A stretch of DNA of 64,000 nucleotides from Arthrobacter sp. 131MFCol6.1 (GCF_000374925.1 NZ_KB895551.1:1-64000), one strand, 5' to 3'; shown: positions 50,142 to 59,096, numbered from the stretch's first letter. Numbers and translations: made by a program. The notes: generated by a model from the sequence alone, not told the origin.

Positions 50142-50165
50142 GAGCCGCCACCCCGGAGTTGTGCG

Positions 50166-50227
50166 CCGAGTAGGCAGTTCGCGGCAGTGTCCCCCACAAA
50201 CACTGCCGCGAACTGCCCACTCGCGTC
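50166..50227. repeat. Dispersed palindromic repeat, family 2, copy 2
   Basis: About 62 bp with arms GGCAGTTCGCGGCAGTGT and its complement, flanked by GAGT and ACTC, around a loop of about 9 nt. It sits between convergent genes and is homologous to the palindrome at 43034-43094. Confidence 0.85.
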
Positions 50228-50266
50228 GGCCGGGGAACCGAAACGGCGGTGCAGGCTGCCGCGGCC

Positions 50267-51184
50267 TCAATCCTCGTCGAGGCAGAGGATGAAGCCGGGA
50301 AACACATGCCGGCCGGGGCGTCCGCCCACCTCGTCGATGGCCCGGCGGATCTGCCGGAGCTGCTCGACGGTCATCTGCAGCGGTGGTTCGTAGGGCTGGT
50401 AGGTGGTGAAGATCGGATAGTCGACGCCGGGCTGCCGCGACATCTCGATGTGGCAGCCCAGGACATGGGTGACGGGATGGGTATCGCAGAAAGCGATCAG
50501 CCGGTCGATGGTGCGGACAAATGCAGACCAGTCCTGGATGTACAGCCGGCCGGGATAGACCGTGTCTCCGGTGAGCAGGAACCCGGTGTGGGGATCGTAG
50601 AACGTGACGGCCGCATGGTGGTGCCCCGGGCTGGGCCAGCATGCCAGGACGCGTCCGCCGAGGTCCACGTGTGCTGGCCGAATGCCGCCGTCGCCGCCGT
50701 CCGAGTCACCGCCGTCGCCAGAATCGTCACTGAATCCGAAGAATTCCCACGCACTGTCCCGGGCCGCGTCCACCACAACGGTGCCGGGGCGGCCGGCGAA
50801 CTGGGCGTCGCCCGCGACATGGTCGCCGTGCGGGTGGGTATGCAGGACAAGGAGCCCGTAGCCGTCGCGGGGGTGGGCGGCAAGCCAGGTGTCCACAAGG
50901 CCGTCGACAACGCGGCGCAGCGGGAAGAAGTCCGCGGATGCCGTCGCGCCGGTGTCGATGAGGACGGCCCGGGCGTTGCCGAACAGCAGGAACATGAACG
51001 GCGCCTCGTAATTGACCGCCATGTTCTGGCGCAGGATAAACGTGTGCTCGTCGTAGGCGTGGACCTGGATATCCTGGTCTGTGTTGTGTTTCGCGGACTC
51101 CGATCCGTGGATCCAGGCCACGTCCAGGTCGCCGGACTGCGGGCCGCCTGCGGTGAAGTCGATCAGCTCCGGGGGCGTGTCCAT
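50267..51184 (-). CDS. MBL-fold metallo-hydrolase
   Basis: A 305-residue metallo-beta-lactamase-fold hydrolase from ATG 51184 behind AGGAG. The metal motif is HTHPHGDH, followed by an Asp-rich insertion (FSDDSGDGGDSDGGDGG) and by PGHHHAAVTFYDP, TGDTVYPGRL and LGCHIEMS as further metal-site pieces. It probably hydrolyses a thioester, lactone or ester. The insertion is unusual and may be disordered. It is monocistronic. Confidence 0.87.
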   Translation of the reverse strand: MDTPPELIDFTAGGPQSGDLDVAWIHGSESAKHNTDQDIQVHAYDEHTFILRQNMAVNYEAPFMFLLFGNARAVLIDTGATASADFFPLRRVVDGLVDTWLAAHPRDGYGLLVLHTHPHGDHVAGDAQFAGRPGTVVVDAARDSAWEFFGFSDDSGDGGDSDGGDGGIRPAHVDLGGRVLACWPSPGHHHAAVTFYDPHTGFLLTGDTVYPGRLYIQDWSAFVRTIDRLIAFCDTHPVTHVLGCHIEMSRQPGVDYPIFTTYQPYEPPLQMTVEQLRQIRRAIDEVGGRPGRHVFPGFILCLDED

Positions 51185-51292
51185 GTGTTCTCCTGTGTGC
51201 GTCAGCGCCAGTGGCGGCCGGTGCGGCGGACGTCGGGTTCCGCGATGACGCACCAACACTCCATGATGACCGGTCCCTTTCCGGTCCTCAAA

Positions 51293-51360
51293 CCCCGTCG
51301 ATTGCTCCGTAGACGCCCTTTTGAGGTGTGATTACGGCACTTACGGAGCAATCGATGGGG
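51293..51360. repeat. Single long hairpin in a 329-nt gap
   Basis: Arms of 19 bp with one mismatch (CCCCGTCGATTGCTCCGTA at 51293-51311 and 51342-51360) around a 30-nt loop. The gap 51185-51513 separates the divergent MBL and PucR genes. Otherwise it holds only the MBL leader and the PucR leader with AAGGA at its end. Confidence 0.8.
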
Positions 51361-51513
51361 TGGTGTGGGTCTGCTGACCTCGCCTTGGTCCGCAGACCTA
51401 AAACGGGCCACGTAATTTAGGAGCTTTTCCATACTTTCGATGACGGCAGCTGGATAGGCTGAGGTGTCCGGACAAAGCCGTCCGGGAAGGGTGCCAATGT
51501 CAGAAGGAAGCCC

Positions 51514-53112
51514 ATGGCCGCAGCTACGGTGGACGACATCCTCGCGGACCTCCCGCTGGGTTTCGCCAGCCTCATGCTCCGGCCGTCCCGCACGGATGCG
51601 GCGATCGAGCGATTTGTGATCGTCGACGCCGACGACGAGACCGCCGACGGGGGGACCGCATTCGTCCTGCTGATCGGCGTTCGCGGACGCTCCGCGTTGC
51701 CGGCAGTGCGGCGCCTCCTGAAGAACCCTCCCCTGGTGCTCGCCGTCAAGGGAAGTCGCGGGGAACTGGCGGAAGCCGAAGAGCTGCTGCGAGCCGCCGG
51801 AACCGGCCTGCTGCTGGTGGATCCGGCCGCGGACTGGGACCGTCTGCTGTCCATCGCCAAGGACCGGATCCAGCCGCCCAGCTACCAGCGCGAAGTGCTG
51901 ACCCTTCTCGAAGAAGACCTCTTCGCCATCGCCCAGACCACGGCCCGCCTGACCTCCAGCCACGTGGTGATCGAGGATGCCGCCAACAAGGTCCTGGCGT
52001 ACTCCACGGTCTCCAATGCCATTGACGAGCTCCGCAAGGCCTCCATCCTGGCCCGGCGCGGTCCGCGCAAATACGAACTCCTGCTCAAGGACCTTGGCGC
52101 CTACCGCGAGCTGCACCGGACCCGCCTGCCGGTCCGGGTTGCCGCCCGGCCCCAGGACGGCCTGCGGGAACGCGTCGCCATCACCCTGTTCGCCGGCAAC
52201 CGCATCATGGGCTACATCTGGCTTCAGGAAACCGGGGCCGGCTTCGGCGACGACGTCGACTACGTCCTCACCGGATCAGCCGCGCGGGCCTCCGCCGAAC
52301 TGATCCGCTACCGCAACCAGCAGTCCGTGCACATGCGCGAGGACCGGATTGCACGCCTGCTTTCGGGTCCTGCCGAGGCTGCGGCGAGCGCGCACAGCGA
52401 GAAGATCCCCGCGGACCGTCCCGCGACCCTGATCCTGCTTGGCCTGTCGGCACGTGAAGCCCAGGAAGACGACGCCGCCCTCAAACATGGGGAACTGGCC
52501 AACCTCGCCTCGATCCACGCGGCCGCCTACAAACCGTCAGCCATCGTGGGACAGTTTCACGGCGACACCGCGGTGGTCATTCCCGGGCTCCAATCCGCCA
52601 ACACCGAGGCCGGGTTGCGGAGCCTGGCCCAGGCAATCGTGAAAGATGCCAACAAGCACCTCGGCATCAGCCCCTTTGCCGCCGTCGGACCCGTTGTCCC
52701 CGATCTGCTTTCGATCCATTCCGTGACCGGAATATCCGAAGCGCTGCTGGGGTGTATGCGCCGTTCCGGCGAAGCTCCGGTGGCCACCGTGGACGACTTC
52801 GAGGCAGAGATTCTGTTCCACGACGCCGTGGAGAACTTCACGACGGCGGCGTTCCGGCACCGCAGCCTCTGGGCGCTGCTCCGCGATGATGCGGAACTGG
52901 CCGAAACCCTGCGTGCATTCTTCGACGCGTCCCTGGACGTGGCCGAGTGCGCCAAGCGGATGCAGCTGCATAAGAACACCGTCTACTACCGGATAAACAA
53001 GGTCAGCCGGGTTACCGGGCTGACCTTCAGCAATCCCCGCGATTCATTGGTCGCCCTGCTTCATGTTCAGGAGTGGGCCGGCACGCAGAAGGAGCACCTG
53101 GGCAAGAAATGA
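51514..53112 (+). CDS. PucR-family transcriptional regulator
   Basis: A 532-residue regulator with AAGGA upstream of ATG. Residues about 1-130 form the N-terminal PucR-type region, residues about 150-260 a GAF-like region, and residues about 290-410 a GGDEF-like or CdaR segment. The C-terminal helix-turn-helix (LRAFFDASLDVAECAKRMQL, HKNTVYYRINKVSRVTGL) is the PucR HTH_30. Such activators govern purine, amino-acid and amine catabolism. Its stop overlaps the glutaminase ATG (ATGA), so it probably controls glutaminase and the amino-acid permease. Confidence 0.9.
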   Translation: MAAATVDDILADLPLGFASLMLRPSRTDAAIERFVIVDADDETADGGTAFVLLIGVRGRSALPAVRRLLKNPPLVLAVKGSRGELAEAEELLRAAGTGLLLVDPAADWDRLLSIAKDRIQPPSYQREVLTLLEEDLFAIAQTTARLTSSHVVIEDAANKVLAYSTVSNAIDELRKASILARRGPRKYELLLKDLGAYRELHRTRLPVRVAARPQDGLRERVAITLFAGNRIMGYIWLQETGAGFGDDVDYVLTGSAARASAELIRYRNQQSVHMREDRIARLLSGPAEAAASAHSEKIPADRPATLILLGLSAREAQEDDAALKHGELANLASIHAAAYKPSAIVGQFHGDTAVVIPGLQSANTEAGLRSLAQAIVKDANKHLGISPFAAVGPVVPDLLSIHSVTGISEALLGCMRRSGEAPVATVDDFEAEILFHDAVENFTTAAFRHRSLWALLRDDAELAETLRAFFDASLDVAECAKRMQLHKNTVYYRINKVSRVTGLTFSNPRDSLVALLHVQEWAGTQKEHLGKK

Positions 53113-54041
53113 TGACAGCACTCGATTCGCCGCCGCTTGGCCTGGTACTGGATGACATTGTCCGCAGCCACCGGCCCCGGACGGATGCGGGATCAGTTCC
53201 CGCAAACATTCCTCACCTGCAGTCCCCGCCGTTCGACCGTTTCGGCATCGCGGTTGCCACGACCTCCGGCGACGTGTTCAGTTCCGGCGACGCCGATCTT
53301 CCGTTCTCGATCCAGAGCATCTCCAAGGTCTTCACCCTGGCGATGGCGCTCAGCGCCGACGACTCCGGCGCGTTGTGGTCCAGGGTCCTTCGCGAGCCGT
53401 CAGGGACGTCCTTCAACTCGCTCGTCCAGCTTGAAGTCGAGCACGGAATCCCTCGGAACCCCTTCATCAATTCGGGCGCCCTGGTGGTCACCGACCACCT
53501 GATGGAAAGATCTCCCGACGCCGCCGCTCAGGTCCTGCGCTTCCTCACCGGCCAGGTGGGTCAACCGGGCCCGTTCATCGACGAGATGGCCGCAAGGAGT
53601 GAACTCGCCAGCAGCAGCCGTAACCTGGCCCTTGCCCACTTCCTGAAGGAATTCGGCAACCTGCGGCGGCCCGCACAGGCAGTGGTCGAGAACTACGTCA
53701 GACAGTGCTCAATCATGATGACCTGCGTGGAGGTGGCCAAGGCGGGCCTTTTCCTCGCGCAGGATGGTCGCGGAACGCAAGGCGCGGTGATCTCCAGGAG
53801 CGAGGCCAAGCGCATCGGCTCCATCATGCTGACCTGCGGCATGTATGACGCAGCCGGCGAGTTTGCCTACCGCGTGGGACTTCCAGGGAAAAGCGGTGTG
53901 GGCGGCGGAATCCTGGCCGTCGTCCCCGGCGAGTGCGTCATCTGCGTCTGGAGCCCGCGGCTGGATTCCAAAGGAAATTCCCTGGCAGGCACGGCGGCTC
54001 TCGCTGACTTGTCCGACCGGACAGGGTGGTCGATCTTCTGA
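53109..54041 (+). CDS. glsA: Glutaminase A
   Basis: A 310-residue serine-dependent glutaminase from ATG 53109. The beta-lactamase-like Ser70-x-x-Lys73 motif lies in FSIQSISKVFTLAMA. NPFINSGALVV, ENYVRQCSIMMTC and SGVGGGILAVVPGE are the other conserved blocks. It hydrolyses glutamine to glutamate and ammonia in the cytoplasm. The gene overlaps the PucR stop codon and is followed by the permease gene after 74 nt, giving a likely amino-acid utilisation operon. Confidence 0.94.
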   Translation: MMTALDSPPLGLVLDDIVRSHRPRTDAGSVPANIPHLQSPPFDRFGIAVATTSGDVFSSGDADLPFSIQSISKVFTLAMALSADDSGALWSRVLREPSGTSFNSLVQLEVEHGIPRNPFINSGALVVTDHLMERSPDAAAQVLRFLTGQVGQPGPFIDEMAARSELASSSRNLALAHFLKEFGNLRRPAQAVVENYVRQCSIMMTCVEVAKAGLFLAQDGRGTQGAVISRSEAKRIGSIMLTCGMYDAAGEFAYRVGLPGKSGVGGGILAVVPGECVICVWSPRLDSKGNSLAGTAALADLSDRTGWSIF

Positions 54042-54115
54042 TCTGACGCCTGGCTGTCCCCACAATCTCCCTCCAAAACCCCATTTAGATCTCTGACAGA
54101 TCGAAAGGAACACCC

Positions 54116-55630
54116 ATGTCCAACAACCCCAATGACGAGGTTGGTTTGTACCAGGCCGATGGAGGCCACGCCCACGCTTCGGATGCCACGATCCACGCGG
54201 AGGACTCGGGCTACCACAAGAGCCTGAAGCCCCGGCAGATCCAGATGATCGCGATCGGCGGCGCCATCGGAACCGGCCTGTTCCTGGGCGCCGGCGGCCG
54301 GCTCCACGCGGCCGGCCCGTCGCTGGTCATCGCCTACGCCGTCTGCGGCTTCTTCGCGTTTCTCATCCTGCGCGCCCTGGGAGAACTGGTGCTGCACCGG
54401 CCCTCGTCCGGATCGTTCGTGTCCTACGCCCGCGAATTCTACGGAGAGAAAGCCGCATTCATCTCCGGCTGGTTCTATTGGATCAACTGGGCCACCACCA
54501 CCGTCGTGGACATCACCGCCGCGGCCCTCTACATGAACTTCTTCGGCAAGTACATCCCCTGGATGGGGGCCGTACCGCAGTGGGCGTGGGCGCTGATCGC
54601 CCTCATTGTGGTTCTCTGCCTCAACCTCGTCTCCGTCAAGGTGTTCGGCGAACTCGAGTTCTGGTTCGCCCTCATCAAAGTCGCAGCCCTTGTCGCGTTC
54701 CTGCTGGTCGGCGCCTACTTCGTCATGTTCGGCACCCCCGTGGACGGCCAGGAAGTCGGCTTCAGCCTCATCTCCGACAACGGCGGCATCTTCCCCAACG
54801 GCCTGTTGCCCATGATCGTCCTCATGCAGGGCGTGCTGTTCGCCTACGCCTCGATCGAACTGATCGGCACCGCCGCCGGCGAAACCGAAAGCCCCGAAAA
54901 GATCATGCCCAAGGCCATCAACTCCGTAGTTTTCCGCATCGCCGTCTTCTACGTCGGCTCGGTCATTCTGCTCTCCCTGCTGCTGCCTTACACCTCGTAC
55001 GAAAAAGGCGTCAGCCCGTTTGTGACGTTCTTCGGATCCATCGGCATCCAGGGCGTGGACGTCATCATGAACCTCGTGGTCCTCACGGCCGCCCTGTCCT
55101 CGCTGAACGCCGGCCTGTACTCCACCGGCCGCATCCTGCGCTCCATGTCGGTGGCCGGATCGGCCCCGAAGTTCGCCCAGCGGATGAACAAGGCCGGCGT
55201 CCCCTACGGCGGCATCGCCATCACCGCCGGCGTCTCCCTTCTCGGGGTCCCGCTGAACTACCTCGTCCCCGGCCAGGCATTCGAGATCGTCCTGAACGTC
55301 GCCTCCGTAGGCATCGTCGTCACCTGGGCGACCATCGTGCTCTGCCAGATCCAGCTCAAACGGTGGGCCGACAGAGGCTGGCTCGAGCGCCCCTCTTTCC
55401 GGATGTTCGGCGCCCCCTACACCGGGTACCTCTCCCTGGTGTTCCTGCTCGGCGTGCTCGTCATGGTCTTCATCGACTCCCCGCTCACGCTGCTGGTGAC
55501 CCTGGTAGCCTGCGCGCTGATGGTGGGCGGCTGGTACGCCTGCCGGAAACAGATCCACGACATCGCCGAAACCCGCGACGGTTTCACGGGCGCCGCGCCC
55601 GTGCTGGCCAACCGGACTCCAATCCACTAA
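54116..55630 (+). CDS. APC-family amino-acid permease
   Basis: A 504-residue transporter of the AAT group (GABA, asparagine and aromatic permeases) with twelve helices. [20 protein letters not shown] is the family N-terminal signature, and EIESPEK-type motif appears as [22 protein letters not shown] precedes the ATG. It probably imports glutamine, asparagine, GABA or a similar amino acid by proton symport, given the neighbouring glutaminase. It may share a transcript with the small Cys-rich frame 70 nt downstream. Confidence 0.9.
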   Translation: MSNNPNDEVGLYQADGGHAHASDATIHAEDSGYHKSLKPRQIQMIAIGGAIGTGLFLGAGGRLHAAGPSLVIAYAVCGFFAFLILRALGELVLHRPSSGSFVSYAREFYGEKAAFISGWFYWINWATTTVVDITAAALYMNFFGKYIPWMGAVPQWAWALIALIVVLCLNLVSVKVFGELEFWFALIKVAALVAFLLVGAYFVMFGTPVDGQEVGFSLISDNGGIFPNGLLPMIVLMQGVLFAYASIELIGTAAGETESPEKIMPKAINSVVFRIAVFYVGSVILLSLLLPYTSYEKGVSPFVTFFGSIGIQGVDVIMNLVVLTAALSSLNAGLYSTGRILRSMSVAGSAPKFAQRMNKAGVPYGGIAITAGVSLLGVPLNYLVPGQAFEIVLNVASVGIVVTWATIVLCQIQLKRWADRGWLERPSFRMFGAPYTGYLSLVFLLGVLVMVFIDSPLTLLVTLVACALMVGGWYACRKQIHDIAETRDGFTGAAPVLANRTPIH

Positions 55631-55700
55631 TCGAACCTCGCTCATCGAACATTCGGGCGCCGACCCGTCCCCCAACCCGACATACAACCTGAAAGCCTCC

Positions 55701-55847
55701 ATGAAGCCACAAAACCCGCTGAGTCACGGCCGCCCCGGCACTCTGCAGGAGCGCCACCCGCCAGCCGCAAACGAAGGCAACCCGCCGGCGTCGAACGACA
55801 GTTGCGAAGACGGCTGCTTCTTCTGTACCGGACCGGAAACCGACTAG
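55701..55847 (+). CDS. Possible 48-residue Cys-rich small protein
   Basis: A short frame (MKPQNPLSHGRPGTLQERHP at the start) ending SCEDGCFFCTGPETD. GAAAG lies 6 nt before the ATG. The C-terminal C-x3-C-x2-C cluster could bind a metal or form a redox pair. Third-position G/C is about 75 per cent. It fills the gap between the permease and ThDP-enzyme genes with 70 and 68 nt on each side. The function is unknown; a partner role for the ThDP enzyme is speculation. Confidence 0.55.
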   Translation: MKPQNPLSHGRPGTLQERHPPAANEGNPPASNDSCEDGCFFCTGPETD

Positions 55848-55915
55848 CAATCCGCCACCCTCCCGCCGTGCCCGGCGGAACTGCCCCATCCCAACAAGCC
55901 AGAAAACCAGTAGTG

Positions 55916-57625
55916 ATGACAATGGAGTCCACAGCAACCATGACCGTAACTGACACGAAGCCCTCCGACGGCGACCTCCTCCACCCGGGCAAGACGCTCA
56001 AGTCCGCCGGCCACGTAATTGTTGATTCGCTCGTGGCGCACGGGGTCGAACGCACCTTTGTTGTCCCGGGGGAAAGCTTCCTGGACGTGCTCGACGGGCT
56101 GCACGACTCTGAGATCGAGACCGTGGTCTGCCGCCATGAGGGCGGTGCCGCCTACATGGCCGAGGCCGACGGCAAGATGAACCAGCGCCCCGGCGTTGCC
56201 ATGGTCACCCGCGGCCCCGGGGCGGCGAACGCCCACGTGGGCCTGCACACCGCGTGGCAGGACTCCACCCCGATGCTGCTCTTCGTCGGACTGATTCCGT
56301 TCGCGCACCGGGACCGCGAGGCGTTCCAGGAGTTCGACATCAAGGCGTGGTTCGACACGGGCGCCAAGCGCGTGATGGTCCTCGACCACCCCGAGCGGGC
56401 CTCCGAAATCGTCGCGGAGGCAATGTTCGCGGCCATGAGCGGCCGTCCCGGCCCCGTGGTGGTCGGCCTGCCGGAGGACATCATCCGGGCACAGATTGAT
56501 CCGGCCCTGCACCCGGCCATCCCGGTGGCCGCGGGCGGCATGAGCAGCACCGATGCCGGTGCCCTGGCCGAGGCCCTGGCGCAGTCCAAGAAGCCGCTCT
56601 TTGTCACCGGCGGCAACGACTGGACCCAGGAAGCGGCCTCGGAGCTGACCGGCTGGCTCGAAAAGCACCACATCCCGGCCGCGGCGGAGTGGCGCACGCA
56701 GGGAACCGTCTCCTTCGACTCCCCCAGCTATGTGGGGCCGATCGGCTACGGCCGGCCCCGCCCCACCTACGACCTCCTGGAGGAAACCGACCTGCTCGTT
56801 TTTGTCGGGACGGTCCCCGGGGACGTGATCACTGACGGCTTTGTCTGCCGGCAGGACTGGAACAAGAACAACTTCCTCGTCACCATCGATCCCTCGCTGC
56901 GCGGCCGCTCCGGTCCGGTCTCCCGCCAGATCCTGGCCAAGCCGGACGCCTTCGTCCGGGATCTGGTCAACATCGACCTGCCCGTCAAGGAGCAGTGGAA
57001 GGCGTGGACGGCCCGGATGCGCGCCGAGCAGCGCTCCTTCGCCAGCCTGCCGCCGTCGACCCCCGGCGGGGGGCCCGCGAAGATGGACACCCTGATGGCG
57101 AACCTCGTCCCCCTGCTGCCGGAGGATGCCCTGGTGACATTCGGGGCGGGCGAGCACACCAACTGGGCGCACCGCTACTTCCCCACCCGGCGCTACGCCT
57201 CGATGATCAGCGCCCGGAACGGTTCCATGGGGTACTCGGTGCCCTCGGCGATCGCCGCCTCGCTGGCCAGCCCCGAGCGCCGGGTGGTCACCATCGCGGG
57301 CGACGGGGAATTCCTGATGAACGGCCAGGAGCTCGCCACGGCCGCCCAGTACGGAGCCACGCCGCTGATCATCGTGATGGACAACCAGGAATACGGCACC
57401 ATCCGCACCCACCAGGAACGCCACTACCCATCCCGGGTATCGGGGACGCAGCTGAAGAACCCCGACTTCGGCATGATGGCCCGGGCGTTCGGCGGTTTCG
57501 GCATCACAGTCACCGAGGACCAGGACGTGCCGGCCGCCCTCGAGGCTGCGTTGGCCGCCATCGACCGGGACCGCGTCTTCGCTCTGGTCCACCTCGTCGT
57601 CGAACAGCGGGTCAAGGCCTACTAA
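55916..57625 (+). CDS. Thiamine-diphosphate-dependent enzyme (acetolactate-synthase-like)
   Basis: A 569-residue ThDP enzyme. The N-terminal PYR domain has Glu75 in VVCRHEGGAAYMAEADGK, the residue that activates ThDP. The central domain is about 205-340, and the PP domain binds Mg-ThDP through AGDGEFLMNGQELATAAQYG and MDNQEYG. The start could be ATG 55916, 55922 or 55940; none has a strong ribosome site. Relatives include acetolactate synthase, glyoxylate carboligase, 2-keto-acid decarboxylases and benzaldehyde-type lyases; FAD use is unclear. The neighbours suggest a 2-oxo acid derived from amino-acid catabolism. Confidence 0.87.
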   Translation: MTMESTATMTVTDTKPSDGDLLHPGKTLKSAGHVIVDSLVAHGVERTFVVPGESFLDVLDGLHDSEIETVVCRHEGGAAYMAEADGKMNQRPGVAMVTRGPGAANAHVGLHTAWQDSTPMLLFVGLIPFAHRDREAFQEFDIKAWFDTGAKRVMVLDHPERASEIVAEAMFAAMSGRPGPVVVGLPEDIIRAQIDPALHPAIPVAAGGMSSTDAGALAEALAQSKKPLFVTGGNDWTQEAASELTGWLEKHHIPAAAEWRTQGTVSFDSPSYVGPIGYGRPRPTYDLLEETDLLVFVGTVPGDVITDGFVCRQDWNKNNFLVTIDPSLRGRSGPVSRQILAKPDAFVRDLVNIDLPVKEQWKAWTARMRAEQRSFASLPPSTPGGGPAKMDTLMANLVPLLPEDALVTFGAGEHTNWAHRYFPTRRYASMISARNGSMGYSVPSAIAASLASPERRVVTIAGDGEFLMNGQELATAAQYGATPLIIVMDNQEYGTIRTHQERHYPSRVSGTQLKNPDFGMMARAFGGFGITVTEDQDVPAALEAALAAIDRDRVFALVHLVVEQRVKAY

Positions 57626-57642
57626 TCCACTCTGCCTAACCT

Positions 57643-57705
57643 CGTTGCGCTATCAGTCCTGGTCGTCATTCGGCGTTCATAACCGCCAGGACTGATAGCG
57701 CAACG
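57643..57705. terminator. Long perfect hairpin between convergent genes
   Basis: Two perfect 20-bp arms (CGTTGCGCTATCAGTCCTGG at 57643-57662, complement at 57686-57705) around a 23-nt loop. It begins 17 nt after the ThDP-enzyme stop and ends 26 nt before the DinB gene stop, so it probably terminates both transcripts. Confidence 0.75.
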
Positions 57706-57731
57706 GGTGGAAGCATCAACCCGCCACGAGG

Positions 57732-58271
57732 CTACTCCCCCGTTTCGCCGTCCACGGCCTCGCGGAGGAGGTCGGCGTGGCCGTTGTGCCGGGCATACTC
57801 CTCGATCATGTGGCACAGGATCCAGCGCAGGCTCGGCGCCGAACCGTCCGGCCACGGGCGCCGGGCCAATTGGTCCAGGCCACCGGCGGCCAGGGCCTCC
57901 GCGACGCTGGCCCGGGACCGGTCCACGGCTTCCTGCCACAGGGTGCGCAGCTGGTCCGGGGTGTCCCCTGCGGCGGAATGCCACTCCCAGTCCGGGTCGG
58001 CCTTCCAATCCACGGCGGCGAACGGGGCCTCGCGGTCCCGGGCGTGCAGGGACCGGGAGAACCATTCGCTCTCCACATAGGCCATGTGCTTCAGGAGCCC
58101 GCCCAGTGTCATCGATGAGGCAGCGGTGGTGGCCACGAAGCCGGCCGCGTCCAGTCCGGCGCATTTCCACGCCAGCGTGGCCCGCTGGTAGTCCAGGAAT
58201 CCCACGAGGGTCGCGGTTTCGTCGGCAGCAAGGGGAGGCTCCGGGCGGCCCTGATCATCCACAATCGTCAT
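57732..58271 (-). CDS. DinB/DUF664 family protein
   Basis: A 179-residue four-helix-bundle protein with MTLGGLLKHMAYVESEWFSR, LRWILCHMIEEYARHNGHAD and LLREA, giving the three His of the DinB metal site. Actinobacterial DUF664 members are mycothiol-dependent transferases or isomerases of unknown substrate. Its ATG overlaps the upstream DUF2306 stop by 4 nt, so it is co-expressed with that gene. Confidence 0.88.
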   Translation of the reverse strand: MTIVDDQGRPEPPLAADETATLVGFLDYQRATLAWKCAGLDAAGFVATTAASSMTLGGLLKHMAYVESEWFSRSLHARDREAPFAAVDWKADPDWEWHSAAGDTPDQLRTLWQEAVDRSRASVAEALAAGGLDQLARRPWPDGSAPSLRWILCHMIEEYARHNGHADLLREAVDGETGE

Positions 58272-59047
58272 GCGCGTGAGTCTAGCCGCCCGGACTCCAC
58301 CTCGCCGGAAACTGTCCGCTTCGCCGGAAAAGTGCGGCGTTCCGGCACGCTTGCGGCGACTTCGACGACGACGGCGGCGGGCACCCGAACGGTCCGCCTG
58401 GCGCGCCGGTGGATGACGTACTCGGCCACCGCGACGTTGATCACCCAGGCTGCCCCCAGGAGCACCGCCCGGGTCGGCTCGTCAGGCGGACCCACCAGCA
58501 GGATCCACGGCAGCCCCGTCAGCGCCTGCGTTCCCGCGGCGACGCCGATCGCGTAGCCGCGGGTCATCCACGCGCCGTGCCGTACAAAGTCCCGGCGCAC
58601 AACCGCCACGACTCCCAGGACAATGCTCGCCGCCATGGCCGAGCCGAAGACCAGCCGCAGCACCAACAGCGCCAGGCCGTCCCCGGGCGGCAGCGGATAG
58701 AAGACTGCCATCCACAGGCCGGACAGGGCCGCCAGCAGGCCCGCGGGCGCGAGGATGCGGCCGGCGATGCGGTGCCAGCCGCGGCGGCCCCGCAGCGAGG
58801 GGAGGAACTGGAACGCCCCGAGCAGGCTGTAGGTGGTGACACTGAGGATGTGCGTCACCACGGGCACGGGCGAGGCGAAGAACCGGGCGTTCTGGGCGGT
58901 GATGGCGGCACCGCCGGTCAGTTCCGTCAGCCGCGCCGCGCCCGCGATCACCGGGATGAGGCTGAGAAGGATCAATCCGGCGGGCACCGGCCACTGGGGG
59001 CGGCGGCGGACACGGGGGACGGGGGCGTTGCTGGCGTGTGTTGTCAC
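58268..59047 (-). CDS. DUF2306 membrane protein
   Basis: A 259-residue membrane protein of about seven helices (VPAGLILLSLIPVIAGAARL near residue 20, VTHILSVTTYSLLGAFQFLP, RGRRGWHRIAGRILAPAGLL). The histidine-bearing helices, for example VTHILSV and GWHRIAGR, are typical of DUF2306, which may bind haem. The C-terminal 30 residues (EVAASVPERRTFPAKRTVSG and beyond) are encoded by a degenerate copy of palindromic repeat family 1. The gene diverges from the TetR-type regulator with two operator palindromes between them. Confidence 0.82.
   Translation of the reverse strand: MTTHASNAPVPRVRRRPQWPVPAGLILLSLIPVIAGAARLTELTGGAAITAQNARFFASPVPVVTHILSVTTYSLLGAFQFLPSLRGRRGWHRIAGRILAPAGLLAALSGLWMAVFYPLPPGDGLALLVLRLVFGSAMAASIVLGVVAVVRRDFVRHGAWMTRGYAIGVAAGTQALTGLPWILLVGPPDEPTRAVLLGAAWVINVAVAEYVIHRRARRTVRVPAAVVVEVAASVPERRTFPAKRTVSGEVESGRLDSRA
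58300..58353. repeat. Degenerate copy of palindromic repeat family 1 inside a gene end
   Basis: CTCGCCGGAAACTGTCCGC... to ...TTGCGGCGACTTCG follows the order of CGCCGGAA motifs seen in copies A, B, C and E but with many mismatches. It lies within the last codons of the DUF2306 gene. The match may be coincidental. Confidence 0.35.
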
Positions 59048-59096
59048 GGCGTGGTCCTTGGCTGGGATGCCTGGCGGCGGTGGTACATGGGCCCGG

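Noticed and set aside
53867-55702. A 611-codon minus-strand frame over the permease gene
   Set aside because: Its translation is a Gly/Asp/His-rich antisense shadow without domains or ribosome site, while the plus strand encodes a complete transporter.
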